From assembly GCA_028751075.1 (NCBI GenBank), contig JAQZDA010000012.1, positions 1-58,479 of the forward strand: DNA of 58,479 nucleotides. Reading direction: 5' to 3'. The position numbers and the translations under genes are program-made. Source of the stretch: Euryarchaeota archaeon Ods02 (GTDB lineage Archaea > Halobacteriota > Halobacteria > Halobacteriales > Halorutilaceae). Within the stretch, counting starts at the first letter, position 1. The number at the start of each line of letters is the position of its first letter. Shown piece by piece: positions 47,913 through 57,216 of the stretch. The notes under the pieces were generated by a model. The model was not told where the DNA came from, searched no databases, and saw only the letters and a list, made by a program, of their open reading frames with translations.

Positions 47913-50084
47913 CTAACCCGCTACCTCTGCTTTCTCCTCCACCTCCAGCGCTTCCGCCACCAGCTCGGTTATCTCGACGACTTCGATGTCGTCCTCGTAG
48001 CCGCCGGTCTTCCTGCCGTCCTCGTACATAGTCGTGCACATCGGGCAGGCGACCACGAAGTAATCTACTCCGCTTCCTGCATCTGTGTCTTCGAGGGCTT
48101 CCCGGATGCGTTCCTCGCTGGGTTTCACGTCCTCGTCGAAGTCCATCCATAGGCCGCCGCCTCCGCCGCCGCAGCAGAACGAGTTCGAGCGGTTGCGCGG
48201 CATCTCGTCTAAGTCGACGCCCGTCGAACGCACGACCTCGCGCGGTGCCTCGTACTCGTCGTTGAACCGGCCGAGATGACATGGGTCGTGGTATGTGACG
48301 GTGTAGTCTAATTCGTCACCCCCGAGCGGTAGCGCGCCCTCCTCCACCAGCTCCTCCACCACCTGGGTGTAGTGGTGGACGTCGCCGTCCCAGCCGAACT
48401 GCGGGTACTCGTTCTCGAAGGTGTTGTAGGCGTGCGGGTCGGTGCAGACGACGCGGTCGAAAGACGCGTCCTCGAAGGCCGCTATGTTGTCTTCGGCGAG
48501 CATCTCGTACAGGCCTTCCTCGCCGACGCGGCGGACGTCGTTTCCGTCGTTCTGCTCGTCCTCGTAGAGTATGCCGTAGCTTACGCCGGCTTCCTCGAAG
48601 ATGGTTGCGAGGCAGCGCGCTATCCGCTGGTTGCGTTCGTCGTAGCTTGGGTAGTCGCCGACGTACCAGAGGACGTCGACGTCCTCCTCCCGCGCGTCCG
48701 GTACCTCGAACTCCAGCTCGTCCGTCCACTCCGGACGCTTCCGCTCGGGGTCGCCGAAGCTGTTGCCGTTCTGGAAGATGTTCATCATAGCCTCCTGCAC
48801 GTTCTCGTTCATCTCCCCGGTCTCCGTCAGCCGGCGGTTCATCTCCGTGAACTGCGGGATGTGCTCGATCTCGACGGGGCAGGCGTCCATGCACGCCGTG
48901 CACGCCATGCAGCTGTCCATCGCTATGGGGTCTATGGCGCTGTCCTCGCTGCGGCTGATGACCGGCATGTCGTCTTCGCCGTTCTTCTCCATCTCCTCGC
49001 GGTACTGCTTGAGGTCGAGGATGACGTCGCGCGGCGATAGCTCGCGGCCGCTGGCGTTGGCGGGACACACCGAGGTGCATCGGCCGCACTTGGTGCAGGC
49101 GTCGTGGTCGAGCATCTGCTTCCAGCTGAAGTCCTCGACGTCGACGAAACCTATCTCGTCCGGCGAGAGATCTGGGTCGACGGGCTGAAGCGTGTTCTTC
49201 GCGCTGTCGTCCGCGGTGACGATGTTGGCGAACGACGATATCATGTGGAAGGGCTTCGCGTACGGTATCCACGCGACGAACGCGAGAGCGAGGAGGGCGT
49301 GCGTCCACCATGCGACGGGGTAGACCGCGCGCGCGGCTTCAGGCGACATGCCTGCGGCGTCGAAGGCGAGCGCGAGTGCGTAGCCGACGAAGCTGACGTC
49401 GCTGAACCCGGGGAACTCGGTGCCGACGATGCGGAGCGCCGTCAATAGGAAGCCGCCGACGCCGAGCAGGAACAACGTCCAGATGAAGACGTCGTCCTCG
49501 AGCGCCTTCAGTATGTCTCGGGGGCCGCTGTACTCGCCGCGTGTGTGCTTGTGCCAGAGGCGTTCGTCTCGGGCTACGTACCGGCGGTGGAGCGCCATGC
49601 CGACGCCGACGACGAACAGTAGTCCGACTGCGTCGGCGGCGAACGAGTACGACAGCCAGAAGTCGCCGACCCAGAAGCTCTCGCCGGTGACGCGTCGGTA
49701 GAGCTGTTCGTCGAACGCGAGTATGGTGGTGGCGACGAGGAGGCCGAGGAAACCCCACATGATGAAGGCGTGCATGACGCCGGCGTAGAGGTCCTGGTAG
49801 ATCTGCTTGGTGTTGGAGCCGGCGACCCGCACCGAAGACAGAACGCGCTGCGGGAGGTCGTCGAGTCGGGGTACGGGGTCCTCTTTCGCCGCTGCGTACC
49901 GGCTGAACCTCCGGTAGACGCCGTAGAACAGCACGAGGAGGGCGACGACGGCGAGGGCGTAGAAGACGTAGTAGCCGGCGTCGCTGATTAGCCAGAAGTT
50001 CTCCCGGCAGACGTTCTCCGCGCAGTACTCCTCCGTGAGTATCTTGTCGTCTCCAGCCGCCAACGGCATGAAAGACTGTGTCAT
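47913..50084 (-). CDS. HdrD-like membrane Fe-S oxidoreductase, ETF:menaquinone oxidoreductase type (EMO)
   Basis: A 723-residue protein. The N-terminal ~275 residues hold about five to six membrane helices of the NarI/cytochrome-b type. Two 4Fe-4S motifs follow, CTKCGRCTSVCP (330-341) and CMACTACMDACP (392-403). In the CCG region the first copy lacks its cysteines, whereas the second is complete (HDPCHLGRF at about 599, FCCGGGGGG at 636, ACPMC near 680). It is divergent from etfBA. This fits the EMO family, which takes electrons from ETF and reduces menaquinone. Direct evidence is the motifs; the ETF link is from position and known EMO systems. Confidence 0.83.
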   Translation of the reverse strand: MTQSFMPLAAGDDKILTEEYCAENVCRENFWLISDAGYYVFYALAVVALLVLFYGVYRRFSRYAAAKEDPVPRLDDLPQRVLSSVRVAGSNTKQIYQDLYAGVMHAFIMWGFLGLLVATTILAFDEQLYRRVTGESFWVGDFWLSYSFAADAVGLLFVVGVGMALHRRYVARDERLWHKHTRGEYSGPRDILKALEDDVFIWTLFLLGVGGFLLTALRIVGTEFPGFSDVSFVGYALALAFDAAGMSPEAARAVYPVAWWTHALLALAFVAWIPYAKPFHMISSFANIVTADDSAKNTLQPVDPDLSPDEIGFVDVEDFSWKQMLDHDACTKCGRCTSVCPANASGRELSPRDVILDLKQYREEMEKNGEDDMPVISRSEDSAIDPIAMDSCMACTACMDACPVEIEHIPQFTEMNRRLTETGEMNENVQEAMMNIFQNGNSFGDPERKRPEWTDELEFEVPDAREEDVDVLWYVGDYPSYDERNQRIARCLATIFEEAGVSYGILYEDEQNDGNDVRRVGEEGLYEMLAEDNIAAFEDASFDRVVCTDPHAYNTFENEYPQFGWDGDVHHYTQVVEELVEEGALPLGGDELDYTVTYHDPCHLGRFNDEYEAPREVVRSTGVDLDEMPRNRSNSFCCGGGGGGLWMDFDEDVKPSEERIREALEDTDAGSGVDYFVVACPMCTTMYEDGRKTGGYEDDIEVVEITELVAEALEVEEKAEVAG

Positions 50085-50251
50085 TAACCTACCCGTTGGA
50101 GGACTGTCGCATAAAGCTTGCTGAGGCCGGTTGAAGGGATGGACGTCGGTCGGCGTCCTCCTTAGATCTCGGGTGGCGTTTACAACTCCGTCTCCCGTGC
50201 ACCGAGTTTTCGAAAGTATTTACCTCGCAACAGGCAACCACCTAGCCACGT

Positions 50252-51046
50252 ATGAAGGTACTAGTAACGGTGAAAGAGGTCGCCCAGCCGGAGGACGACT
50301 TCGAGATAGCTGGAAACCAGATCCAGGAGAAGTTCCTGGAGTACGACCTCAACGAATGGGACGACTACGCCGTCGAGGAAGCCGTGCAGCTGAAGGAGGA
50401 GAACGACGAGGTAGACGAGGTAGTCGGCGTCACCATCGGACCCGAACGCAGCGAGGAAACTATCCGGATGGCGCTCGCGAAAGGCGTCGACCGCGCCGTC
50501 CGCGTCTGGGACGACCCGATGGAGGGTGGGGAGAACCTCGACGCCCACTCGAAAGCCGAGGTCCTCGCCGCAGTCGTCGAAGAAGAGGACCCCGACCTCG
50601 TGTTCACGGGTGTGCAGGCGGACGACAGCAGCCTCGGAGCCACAGGCGTCGCCTTAGCCGACCTCCTCGGCTGGCAGTGGGCCGCCGTCGTCAACCAGTT
50701 CGACTACGACCTCGACAGCGAGGTCGCGAACCTCCACCGGGAGCTGGAGGGCGGAGTCGAGGAGGTCACCGAGGTCGAAGCACCCGCGGTGTTCACCATC
50801 CAGACCGGAATCAACGAACCCCGTTACGCCAGCCTCAGAGGCATCCGGCAGGCGCAATCCAAGGAGATAGCGGTGAAGAACCTCGATGACGTCGGCGTCG
50901 ACGCTTCCGCGGTCGAGAGCAGGGTGACGCTGCAGGAGATGTACGAGCCCGAGAGCGAGAGCGACACCGAGTACATCGAAGGCGGCGCGGCGGAGCAGGC
51001 CGCCGGAGTCGCTGAAGTACTCAGGGACAAGGGGGTGGCGGAATGA
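50252..51046 (+). CDS. etfB: Electron transfer flavoprotein beta subunit (EtfB)
   Basis: A 264-residue beta subunit. The first strand MKVLVTVKEVAQPEDDFEI, AEVLAAVVEEEDPDLVFTG and VQADDSSLGATGVALADLLG carry the usual fold and AMP site. It ends by overlapping etfA by 4 bases. With EtfA it collects electrons from acyl-CoA dehydrogenases such as those at 41.9 and 57.2 kb and hands them to the membrane oxidoreductase encoded divergently. Confidence 0.93.
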   Translation: MKVLVTVKEVAQPEDDFEIAGNQIQEKFLEYDLNEWDDYAVEEAVQLKEENDEVDEVVGVTIGPERSEETIRMALAKGVDRAVRVWDDPMEGGENLDAHSKAEVLAAVVEEEDPDLVFTGVQADDSSLGATGVALADLLGWQWAAVVNQFDYDLDSEVANLHRELEGGVEEVTEVEAPAVFTIQTGINEPRYASLRGIRQAQSKEIAVKNLDDVGVDASAVESRVTLQEMYEPESESDTEYIEGGAAEQAAGVAEVLRDKGVAE

Positions 51047-51996
51047 CGGTCCTCGCAGTCGCCGAACACCGGCAGGGAGAGCTCAGGGATGTCTCGCTCG
51101 AAGCCGTGACCGCCGGCCGCCAGCTAGCCGACGACACAGGCGGCGACCTCCACGTCGCCGTCATATCCGGCGACGTCGACGCGTTCGCCGAGACTCTCGC
51201 AGCCGACGCAGTCGACACCGTCCACAAGGTCGACTACGGAGACGAGTTCAACCACGACGTCTACACCCAGGCAGTCGAACAGCTCTACGAATCAGTAGGT
51301 GCTTCGAAGCTGTTGATTCCGAACACCGTCAACGGCCTCGACTACGCGCCCGCGGTCACCGGCCGCCTCGACATCCCACTCGTCACCGACGTAGTGGACT
51401 TCGACGCCAACGGACAGCTTACGGCGACCCGTGAGATGTACGGTGGAAAGGTCGAGACCGAGCTCGACGTCGAAGGAAGCGAGTTCGCCGTCACCATCCG
51501 ACCGACGGAGTGGGAGCCCGCGGAAGCCGGAGGCGGCGCCGACGTAGTCGACGCCGACGTAGAGATCGACGAAAGCCAGATCGGCTCCACCGTCACGGGC
51601 TTCGAAGCCGCGGCGACCGGTGACGTCGACCTCAGCGAGAGCGAGTTCATCGTCTCCATCGGCCGCGGCATCGACGAGGAGGACAACCTCGACCTCATAG
51701 AGGATCTCGCGGACACCCTCGGCGCAGACCTCGGCGCCTCCCGCCCGCTCGTCGACAACGAGTGGCTTCCGAAGAACCGACAGGTCGGACAGAGCGGCAA
51801 GGTCGTCACCCCTGACGTCTACATAGCGATCGGCATCAGCGGCGCGGTACAGCACGTAGCCGGCATGAAGGGCGCGGACACCATCATAGCGATCAACACC
51901 GACCCCAGCGCGCCGATATTCGACATCGCCGACATCGGAGTCGTCGGCGACCTCTTCGACGTCGTACCCGAGCTCATCGAGGAGTTCGAGGGCTAA
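51043..51996 (+). CDS. etfA: Electron transfer flavoprotein alpha subunit (EtfA)
   Basis: A 317-residue alpha subunit. The C-terminal FAD domain is diagnostic: GASRPLVDNEWLP, VGQSGKVVTPDVYIAIGISG and AINTDPSAPIFDIADIGVVG. The start ATGA overlaps etfB. The FAD sits between the subunits and reacts with the dehydrogenases. Nothing suggests the bifurcating type, but this cannot be excluded from motifs by eye. Confidence 0.95.
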   Translation: MTVLAVAEHRQGELRDVSLEAVTAGRQLADDTGGDLHVAVISGDVDAFAETLAADAVDTVHKVDYGDEFNHDVYTQAVEQLYESVGASKLLIPNTVNGLDYAPAVTGRLDIPLVTDVVDFDANGQLTATREMYGGKVETELDVEGSEFAVTIRPTEWEPAEAGGGADVVDADVEIDESQIGSTVTGFEAAATGDVDLSESEFIVSIGRGIDEEDNLDLIEDLADTLGADLGASRPLVDNEWLPKNRQVGQSGKVVTPDVYIAIGISGAVQHVAGMKGADTIIAINTDPSAPIFDIADIGVVGDLFDVVPELIEEFEG

Positions 51997-52038
51997 GTCC
52001 GGTTCATCTCGCTGCTCCACTGCTGTTCTGTCTGTGCT

Positions 52039-52875
52039 TCAGTCGTCCTCTAGCTCGAAGCTCCGTGTGCTTCCGTCCTGGAACCCGATGCTCACGGTGA
52101 CGTCTTCGCCTCGCATGTCCGCGTGCGGTGGTCCCGGTGAACCAGGTGGTCTCATGAAACGGTCGAACTCGAGGACGCGTTCTTCGCCGCCGTCGTTCAG
52201 GGGTTCTACGGTGAAGCTGTCGACGGGGACTCGGTTGACGTACCCGCATCCGCTCTCTATCTCCATCGGGTTGTCGGCGATGGATTCTCCTTCGAGGTTG
52301 AGTATCCGGTTGGAGTCAACTCGGTCGGCTTCGGAGTTGCTGGTGCAGGAGACGCCGACGGAGGTCACCGTGGCGGCTCTGCCGCCGGTGTTCTCCAACC
52401 CCCACTCGTATCTGCCGCTGCCTCCGACCGCTCGGACGTCCGCGACGAGCTCCACCCCTGTGGCTTCCGGCACCTCGTAGCTCCGCGATAGCTCGATGTA
52501 CGCGTCGGGGTAGGATGCCTGCACCAGGACGTCGACGTCGTCTACGTCGGCGCGTAGCTCCACCTCCATTGTCTCGCCTTCGTCCAGGGTGAAGGAAACA
52601 GGTGTGTCTTCGTAGCTCCCTGTCACTCCGACGTCTAGCTCTAGACTGGGTTCCATGGAGTCGAGGGTGACGACTGCCTGACCCGTGAAACGGTTGGTGT
52701 AGGAGGCTGGTTCGCCTGCGTGGAAACCCGATAACCCGAGGTAGGCGTAGGAGTCACCGGTTACATCTACCTCGGTGGCTCTGTCGACTTCTACCCGCCG
52801 GAAAGCCCCGATGTCGACTGCGAGGGCTGAGACACCTAAGGCTATCGAAGCTACAGCAGCCCGTCTGGTGACCAT
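52039..52875 (-). CDS. Hypothetical secreted beta-rich protein
   Basis: From ATG 52875 the protein has 278 residues and starts MVTRRAAVASIALGVSALAV, a signal-like or Tat-like helix with two arginines. The body is beta-strand rich (YLGLSGFHAGEPASYTN; VEVDRATEVDVTGDSYAYL) with two Cys in the last third (VGVSCTSNS; ESGCGY), possibly a disulfide. I do not recognise the family; it resembles small haloarchaeal secreted proteins of unknown role (DUF1102-like). A frame extending to 52956 exists but adds unlikely sequence. Confidence 0.6.
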   Translation of the reverse strand: MVTRRAAVASIALGVSALAVDIGAFRRVEVDRATEVDVTGDSYAYLGLSGFHAGEPASYTNRFTGQAVVTLDSMEPSLELDVGVTGSYEDTPVSFTLDEGETMEVELRADVDDVDVLVQASYPDAYIELSRSYEVPEATGVELVADVRAVGGSGRYEWGLENTGGRAATVTSVGVSCTSNSEADRVDSNRILNLEGESIADNPMEIESGCGYVNRVPVDSFTVEPLNDGGEERVLEFDRFMRPPGSPGPPHADMRGEDVTVSIGFQDGSTRSFELEDD

Positions 52876-53047
52876 GTCGCGGTCCAGTGTTCCATCCCCC
52901 CAGCGACGGAGACTCCTTCGATGTCGGATTCCGTCTAGCTGGAGAACTTGACTCACTGATATATAAGAGTTCTATTCTAATCAGGGGGAGGGGGTGTTGT
53001 GCGAGGTCGAACAGGTTCACGAACCCAAAAGAGGGTTGGTTCGGGTT

Positions 53048-53269
53048 TCATCCGAACTCTATCTCCCTTCGCTCGCGGACGAACAGCCACCCCACGATTA
53101 TCCCGAAGAACGTGGCGCGGAACGCCGCCCACAGGGTCTCCCAGCTGCTGAGCACCGTCGTCGGAGTCAGGATGTAGAGTATCATGTAGACGCAGAACAC
53201 CACGACCGCGACGGCTGTCCAGTAACCTCTCTCCGACATCTTGCTGTAGTTCGGCATCACCTCCATCAC
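53048..53269 (-). CDS. Small two-helix membrane protein
   Basis: A 73-residue protein with two hydrophobic helices (about 17-37 and 45-63) and a basic C-terminus (FVRERREIEFG). No domain is recognised. It lies between the secreted hypothetical and a PPOX gene on the same strand, but with gaps, so cotranscription is not certain. Confidence 0.55.
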   Translation of the reverse strand: MMEVMPNYSKMSERGYWTAVAVVVFCVYMILYILTPTTVLSSWETLWAAFRATFFGIIVGWLFVRERREIEFG

Positions 53270-53309
53270 GAAGCCACCTCCCTAACACCTGCTTCAGCAC
53301 CGTACATCA

Positions 53310-53750
53310 CTAGAACACCTTGCTGAAGTCCCACGTCGTCACGTGGTCCATCTCGAGCTCTACGCTGACGCGTTCCACGGAGTCGTTTCGCATCCGCACG
53401 AAGTCCGGGACGTCGCCGTCGAACCACTTGTCGACGTTGTGCAGCAGGACCTCCTCGCGCTCGTCCTCGTCATCGATGACCCGGGCTTCCCCCTGCACCA
53501 TCACTCCTTTCAGGTCGCTGTAGCTTTCGCCGGAGTCGACGACGCCTGCACCCACTCCTGTCTCCCTGACGTTCCTGACCTTCACGCTTTCGAGGTCTGT
53601 GTCGAAGTACAGGCTTCCGTCCATGTAAGCGTGCCAGACGGGGGAGACGTGCGGCATACCGTCCGGCGAGTACGTGGCGAACCGCATCGGGATCGTCTGT
53701 TCCAGGAGGCTGTCTCGTTCCTCCTCCGTCATCGTTATCGAGTCGTGCAT
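53310..53750 (-). CDS. PPOX-type flavin-binding protein
   Basis: A 146-residue split-barrel protein: RFATYSPDGMPHVSPVWHAY, LYFDTDLESVKVRNVRE and VMVQGEARVIDDEDERE are the recognisable strands. Members of this family bind FMN or F420 and reduce small molecules. It is close to the beta-oxidation genes but not joined to them (122 bases away and divergent). Confidence 0.82.
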   Translation of the reverse strand: MHDSITMTEEERDSLLEQTIPMRFATYSPDGMPHVSPVWHAYMDGSLYFDTDLESVKVRNVRETGVGAGVVDSGESYSDLKGVMVQGEARVIDDEDEREEVLLHNVDKWFDGDVPDFVRMRNDSVERVSVELEMDHVTTWDFSKVF

Positions 53751-53871
53751 ACGGGGCGTTACGTGTACCCTGTAGATAAATCTCGGTGCCGCGTATCGCG
53801 GCGGAAACCCGAATCAACGTAAGTGGAGTGTTCAGCAGCTTTATATCCGACAACGTGCATCTACATCCAGT

Positions 53872-55845
53872 ATGGAGCTAGAAGACGTAGACACGGTAGC
53901 GGTGCTGGGAGCAGGCGCCATGGGCCACGGCATCGCCGAAGTAGCCGCTCTCGCGGGCTACCAGGTGAACCTCCGCGACATCAACGAAGAGCTCGTAGAG
54001 AAGGGATACGACGACATCGAATGGAGCCTCAACAAGCTAGCGGAGAAGGAACAGATTACCGAGGAGGACGCCGAATCCGCGCTCAACCGAGTCACCCCAA
54101 TCGTCGACATGGGTGAAGCCGTCGGAGACGCCGACTTCGTGATAGAGGCGGTGCCGGAGAAGATGGAGATAAAACGCGAAGTCTGGGGTGAAGCCGACGC
54201 GGAAGCACCCGAAGACGCAGTGTTCGCCACCAACACGTCGTCGCTCAGCATCACCGAGATAAGCGAAGCCACCGACCGCCCCGAGCAGTTCTGCGGCATG
54301 CATTTCTTCAACCCACCCATCCGGATGGACCTCGTCGAGGTCATCCGCGGCGACCACACAGACGACGACACCATGGATCTGACGGAGGAGCTCGCCGAGG
54401 ACTTCGGCAAGACCCCCGTCCGGGTGCGCAAAGACAGCCCGGGCTTCATCGTCAACCGCGCGCTCGTCCCATTGATGAACGAGGTCGCGTGGCTCGTCAA
54501 CGACGACGAGTACACCATCGAGACCGTGGACTCCACGTCGAAGTTCGGCATGGGCCTCCCCATGGGTTCGTTCGAGCTCGCCGACTACGTCGGCATCGAC
54601 GTCGTCTACGACGTCTTAGAGTACATCCACGACGTCCTCGGAGACACCTACGAACCCAGCCCCCTCCTCAGCCAGAAGGTCGAAGCCGAGGAGCTCGGAC
54701 AGAAGACAGGGAAAGGATTCTACAGCTACGAAGACGGCGACGCCGTCGACATCCCCAACGACGAGATAGACGAGGACCTGACGGAGCTGCTCGTAGCAGT
54801 GATGGCGAACGAGGTAGCCAGGCTCGTCGGCGAAGACGTCGCCGACCCCGCGGAGATAGACGAAGCCGTGAAACTCGGCGCCGCCTTCCCAGACGGCCCC
54901 GCGAAGATAGCCGACGAACACGGACTCGAACAACTCTACGAGGTCCTCGAAGAACGGTACGATGAAACCGATAAGGCGCGGTACAAACCCAGCGAACACC
55001 TCAAGGAGATAGCGGAGGAAGAAGGCGGGTTCTACGGTGAAGCCGACGACGCCGCGGTAGAGTACGACAACCTATCGGTCGAGGTCGACGGATACGTAGG
55101 ACACGTCGAGATCGACCGCCCGCACCGGATGAACACCATCAACCTCGAGCTCATCGACGAGCTCGACCAGGTCGTCGACGAGTTCGAGAGCGAGGAACGC
55201 GACGTCCGATGCATGTTGATCACCGGCGCAGGAGACAAAGCCTTCAGCGCCGGCGCCGACGTCCAGTCGACGGCGGCAGGCGGCGCCGACAAGATGAAAG
55301 GCATGGACCTCAGCCGGAAGGGCAAAGAGACCTTCGGCCGCCTCGAACGCACCTCGTTCCCCGTCGTCGCAGCCATCGACGGCTTCTGCCTCGGCGGAGG
55401 CTTCGAGCTCGCATGCTGCGCCGACATACGCATCGCCTCGGAACGCAGCGAGATCGGACTCCCCGAACACAACCTCGGCCTACTGCCCGGATGGGGCGGC
55501 ACCCAGCGACTGATGCGCATCGTCGGCATGGGCCGCGCCAAGGAGGTCGTCTTCACCGCCGACCGATACGACCCCGAGACGATGTACGACTACGGCTTCA
55601 TCAACGAGGTCGTCGACAACGAGGAGTTCGAGGACCGGGCGTGGGAGCAAGCCCGCGACCTCGCCGCCGGCCCGCCGATATCGCAGGCGTTGACGAAGCA
55701 GGCGATGATCAAAGGCTGGGACGACGTCGACAGCGGCCTCGAGCTCGAGACACAGGCGTTCGGCCACCTCCTCGACACCGACGACCTCACCGAAGGCGTG
55801 ATGGCGTTCATGCAGGACAGGGAACCGGAGTTCGAAGGGGAGTAA
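53872..55845 (+). CDS. Fused 3-hydroxyacyl-CoA dehydrogenase/enoyl-CoA hydratase
   Basis: A 657-residue two-enzyme protein. The N-terminal part (1-300) is an NAD-binding hydroxyacyl-CoA dehydrogenase with VLGAGAMGHGIAEVAALAGY (11-30), FFNPP and RKDSPGFIVNR; its C-terminal domain follows to about 395. Residues about 400-657 form an enoyl-CoA hydratase (crotonase fold) with GAGDKAFSAGAD and CLGGGFELACCADIRIAS, the oxyanion-hole segment, and GLPEHNLGLLPGWGG. This archaeal domain order is opposite to bacterial FadB. It carries out two adjacent steps of beta-oxidation or crotonyl-CoA hydration. Confidence 0.94.
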   Translation: MELEDVDTVAVLGAGAMGHGIAEVAALAGYQVNLRDINEELVEKGYDDIEWSLNKLAEKEQITEEDAESALNRVTPIVDMGEAVGDADFVIEAVPEKMEIKREVWGEADAEAPEDAVFATNTSSLSITEISEATDRPEQFCGMHFFNPPIRMDLVEVIRGDHTDDDTMDLTEELAEDFGKTPVRVRKDSPGFIVNRALVPLMNEVAWLVNDDEYTIETVDSTSKFGMGLPMGSFELADYVGIDVVYDVLEYIHDVLGDTYEPSPLLSQKVEAEELGQKTGKGFYSYEDGDAVDIPNDEIDEDLTELLVAVMANEVARLVGEDVADPAEIDEAVKLGAAFPDGPAKIADEHGLEQLYEVLEERYDETDKARYKPSEHLKEIAEEEGGFYGEADDAAVEYDNLSVEVDGYVGHVEIDRPHRMNTINLELIDELDQVVDEFESEERDVRCMLITGAGDKAFSAGADVQSTAAGGADKMKGMDLSRKGKETFGRLERTSFPVVAAIDGFCLGGGFELACCADIRIASERSEIGLPEHNLGLLPGWGGTQRLMRIVGMGRAKEVVFTADRYDPETMYDYGFINEVVDNEEFEDRAWEQARDLAAGPPISQALTKQAMIKGWDDVDSGLELETQAFGHLLDTDDLTEGVMAFMQDREPEFEGE

Positions 55846-55903
55846 AGGACAGCAGTACATACACCACCGAAGCTTTTCCAACCATCACCTCCTTAGAGAA
55901 TCC

Positions 55904-55998
55904 ATGGACTTCTCCATGACTCAGGAACAACGACAGATACGCGACCAGGTGTCGGAGTTCGTCGACGAGGAGATACGGCCACGGGTGAAGGAGGTAGT
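55904..55998 (+). pseudogene. 5' remnant of an acyl-CoA dehydrogenase gene
   Basis: MDFSMTQEQRQIRDQVSEF and VDEEIRPRVKEV repeat the first ~32 residues of the complete acyl-CoA dehydrogenase at 57217 (MDFALSQEQRQIQDLVSEF; VDEEIAPRAKEI). After position about 55998 the similarity ends and unrelated, GC-rich sequence runs to the start of the hydrolase gene at 56240, with a short open frame to 56131 that is not protein-like. An acyl-CoA dehydrogenase gene was broken here, or duplicated in part, when the hydrolase segment arrived. Confidence 0.75.
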
Positions 55999-56239
55999 TG
56001 GGGCCGCATCCGGCATCTGTGGCGTCGCCTCGGCGCCGGCGCGACCCGACTCACCGAAGAATCGGCCGCCCGATCGTCCCGCCGCTCGCACGGTGCCGCA
56101 GCCCGGGGAGACTCCCTGGTTGAGGGGTTGACCGCTCTATCCCGGAAGCGGCGACGACCCTTCAGCTCGTCCGCCGGTACATAAGGAGCCATCCATCTGG
56201 TGCAGCAGTGATTACCTCCTGTAGCTGCTCCGGAAGTGC

Positions 56240-57202
56240 ATGTCTGTGGTACGGAGCGACGCCGACTTCGAGAGCGCCGGGTCGCAGTGTGCCGCGTGGC
56301 TCTACGAGCCATCCGACGTCGAGGACCCACCCGTCGTCGTGATGGCGCACGGCTTCGGAGGGGAGCGGGACGCGCGGCTGCCGGCGTTCGCCGAGCGGTT
56401 CGCCGAGGCTGGGTTCGCAGTCCTGCTGTTCGACTACCGCGGCTTCGGTGATAGCGACGGCGAACCGAAGCACGTGATCTCGGGGAAACGACACGTGGCG
56501 GACTACCGTGCCGCGCTCGATCACGTCAGGACGCTCGACACCGTAGAAGGCGACCGCGTGGCTCTGTGGGGGACCTCCTTCAGCGGCGGTCACGCGATCC
56601 GGACCGCGGCCTTGGATGGCGACGTCGAGGCGGTGGTCGCCCAGGTGCCGTTCTCGGACGGCCTCCGGAACGCGGTCCACTTGGTCCGGCAGTGCGGCCT
56701 CGACTACCTCCTCGGAGCCACGACGAGCATCGTCCGGGAGGCGGGCAGAATCTTGACGACACGGGACCCCTTCTATGTGCCGATCGTCTCGGACCCCGAC
56801 GACTTCGGCGTGCTCAACACCCCCGACGCGAAGCCGGGGTATCACTCGCTGATACCCGATGGCCGGGAGGACGATTTCGACAACGAGTGTGCCGCGCGAA
56901 TCCTCGCTACAGTTGCGTTCTACCGGCCGATCTCCGTAGCACCGGAGGTCGACTGTCCGGTGTACGTCGCCGAGGCGACCGAGGACAGCATCATCCCGAC
57001 GTCCTCGGTCGAACGACTGGTCGACCGTCTAGACGACGTCGAGCACGACCGCTACCCGGTCGGTCACTTCGATCCCTACACTGGCGAAACCTTCGAACGC
57101 ATCGTCGAGGCCGAGCGGGCCTTCCTCGAGCGCTACCTGCGCACAGAGGACACGAGCACGACCTCGCGGACCGGTGAGGAGAAAGCTACAAGGTCGGACT
57201 GA
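56240..57202 (+). CDS. Alpha/beta hydrolase (dienelactone-hydrolase/acylhydrolase type), likely transferred
   Basis: A 320-residue alpha/beta hydrolase: VMAHGFGGERDARLPAFAER is the oxyanion region, LFDYRGFGDSDGEP follows, GTSFSGGHA is the nucleophile elbow, AEATEDSIIP the Asp and GHFDPY the His. Codon use stands out: of 11 isoleucines, 10 are ATC and one ATA, whereas the acyl-CoA dehydrogenase next door uses ATA 10 times and ATC 9 times. With the broken gene upstream, this suggests arrival from another haloarchaeon. The substrate is unknown. Confidence 0.82.
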   Translation: MSVVRSDADFESAGSQCAAWLYEPSDVEDPPVVVMAHGFGGERDARLPAFAERFAEAGFAVLLFDYRGFGDSDGEPKHVISGKRHVADYRAALDHVRTLDTVEGDRVALWGTSFSGGHAIRTAALDGDVEAVVAQVPFSDGLRNAVHLVRQCGLDYLLGATTSIVREAGRILTTRDPFYVPIVSDPDDFGVLNTPDAKPGYHSLIPDGREDDFDNECAARILATVAFYRPISVAPEVDCPVYVAEATEDSIIPTSSVERLVDRLDDVEHDRYPVGHFDPYTGETFERIVEAERAFLERYLRTEDTSTTSRTGEEKATRSD

Positions 57203-57216
57203 CCCTTCACTGAGAT

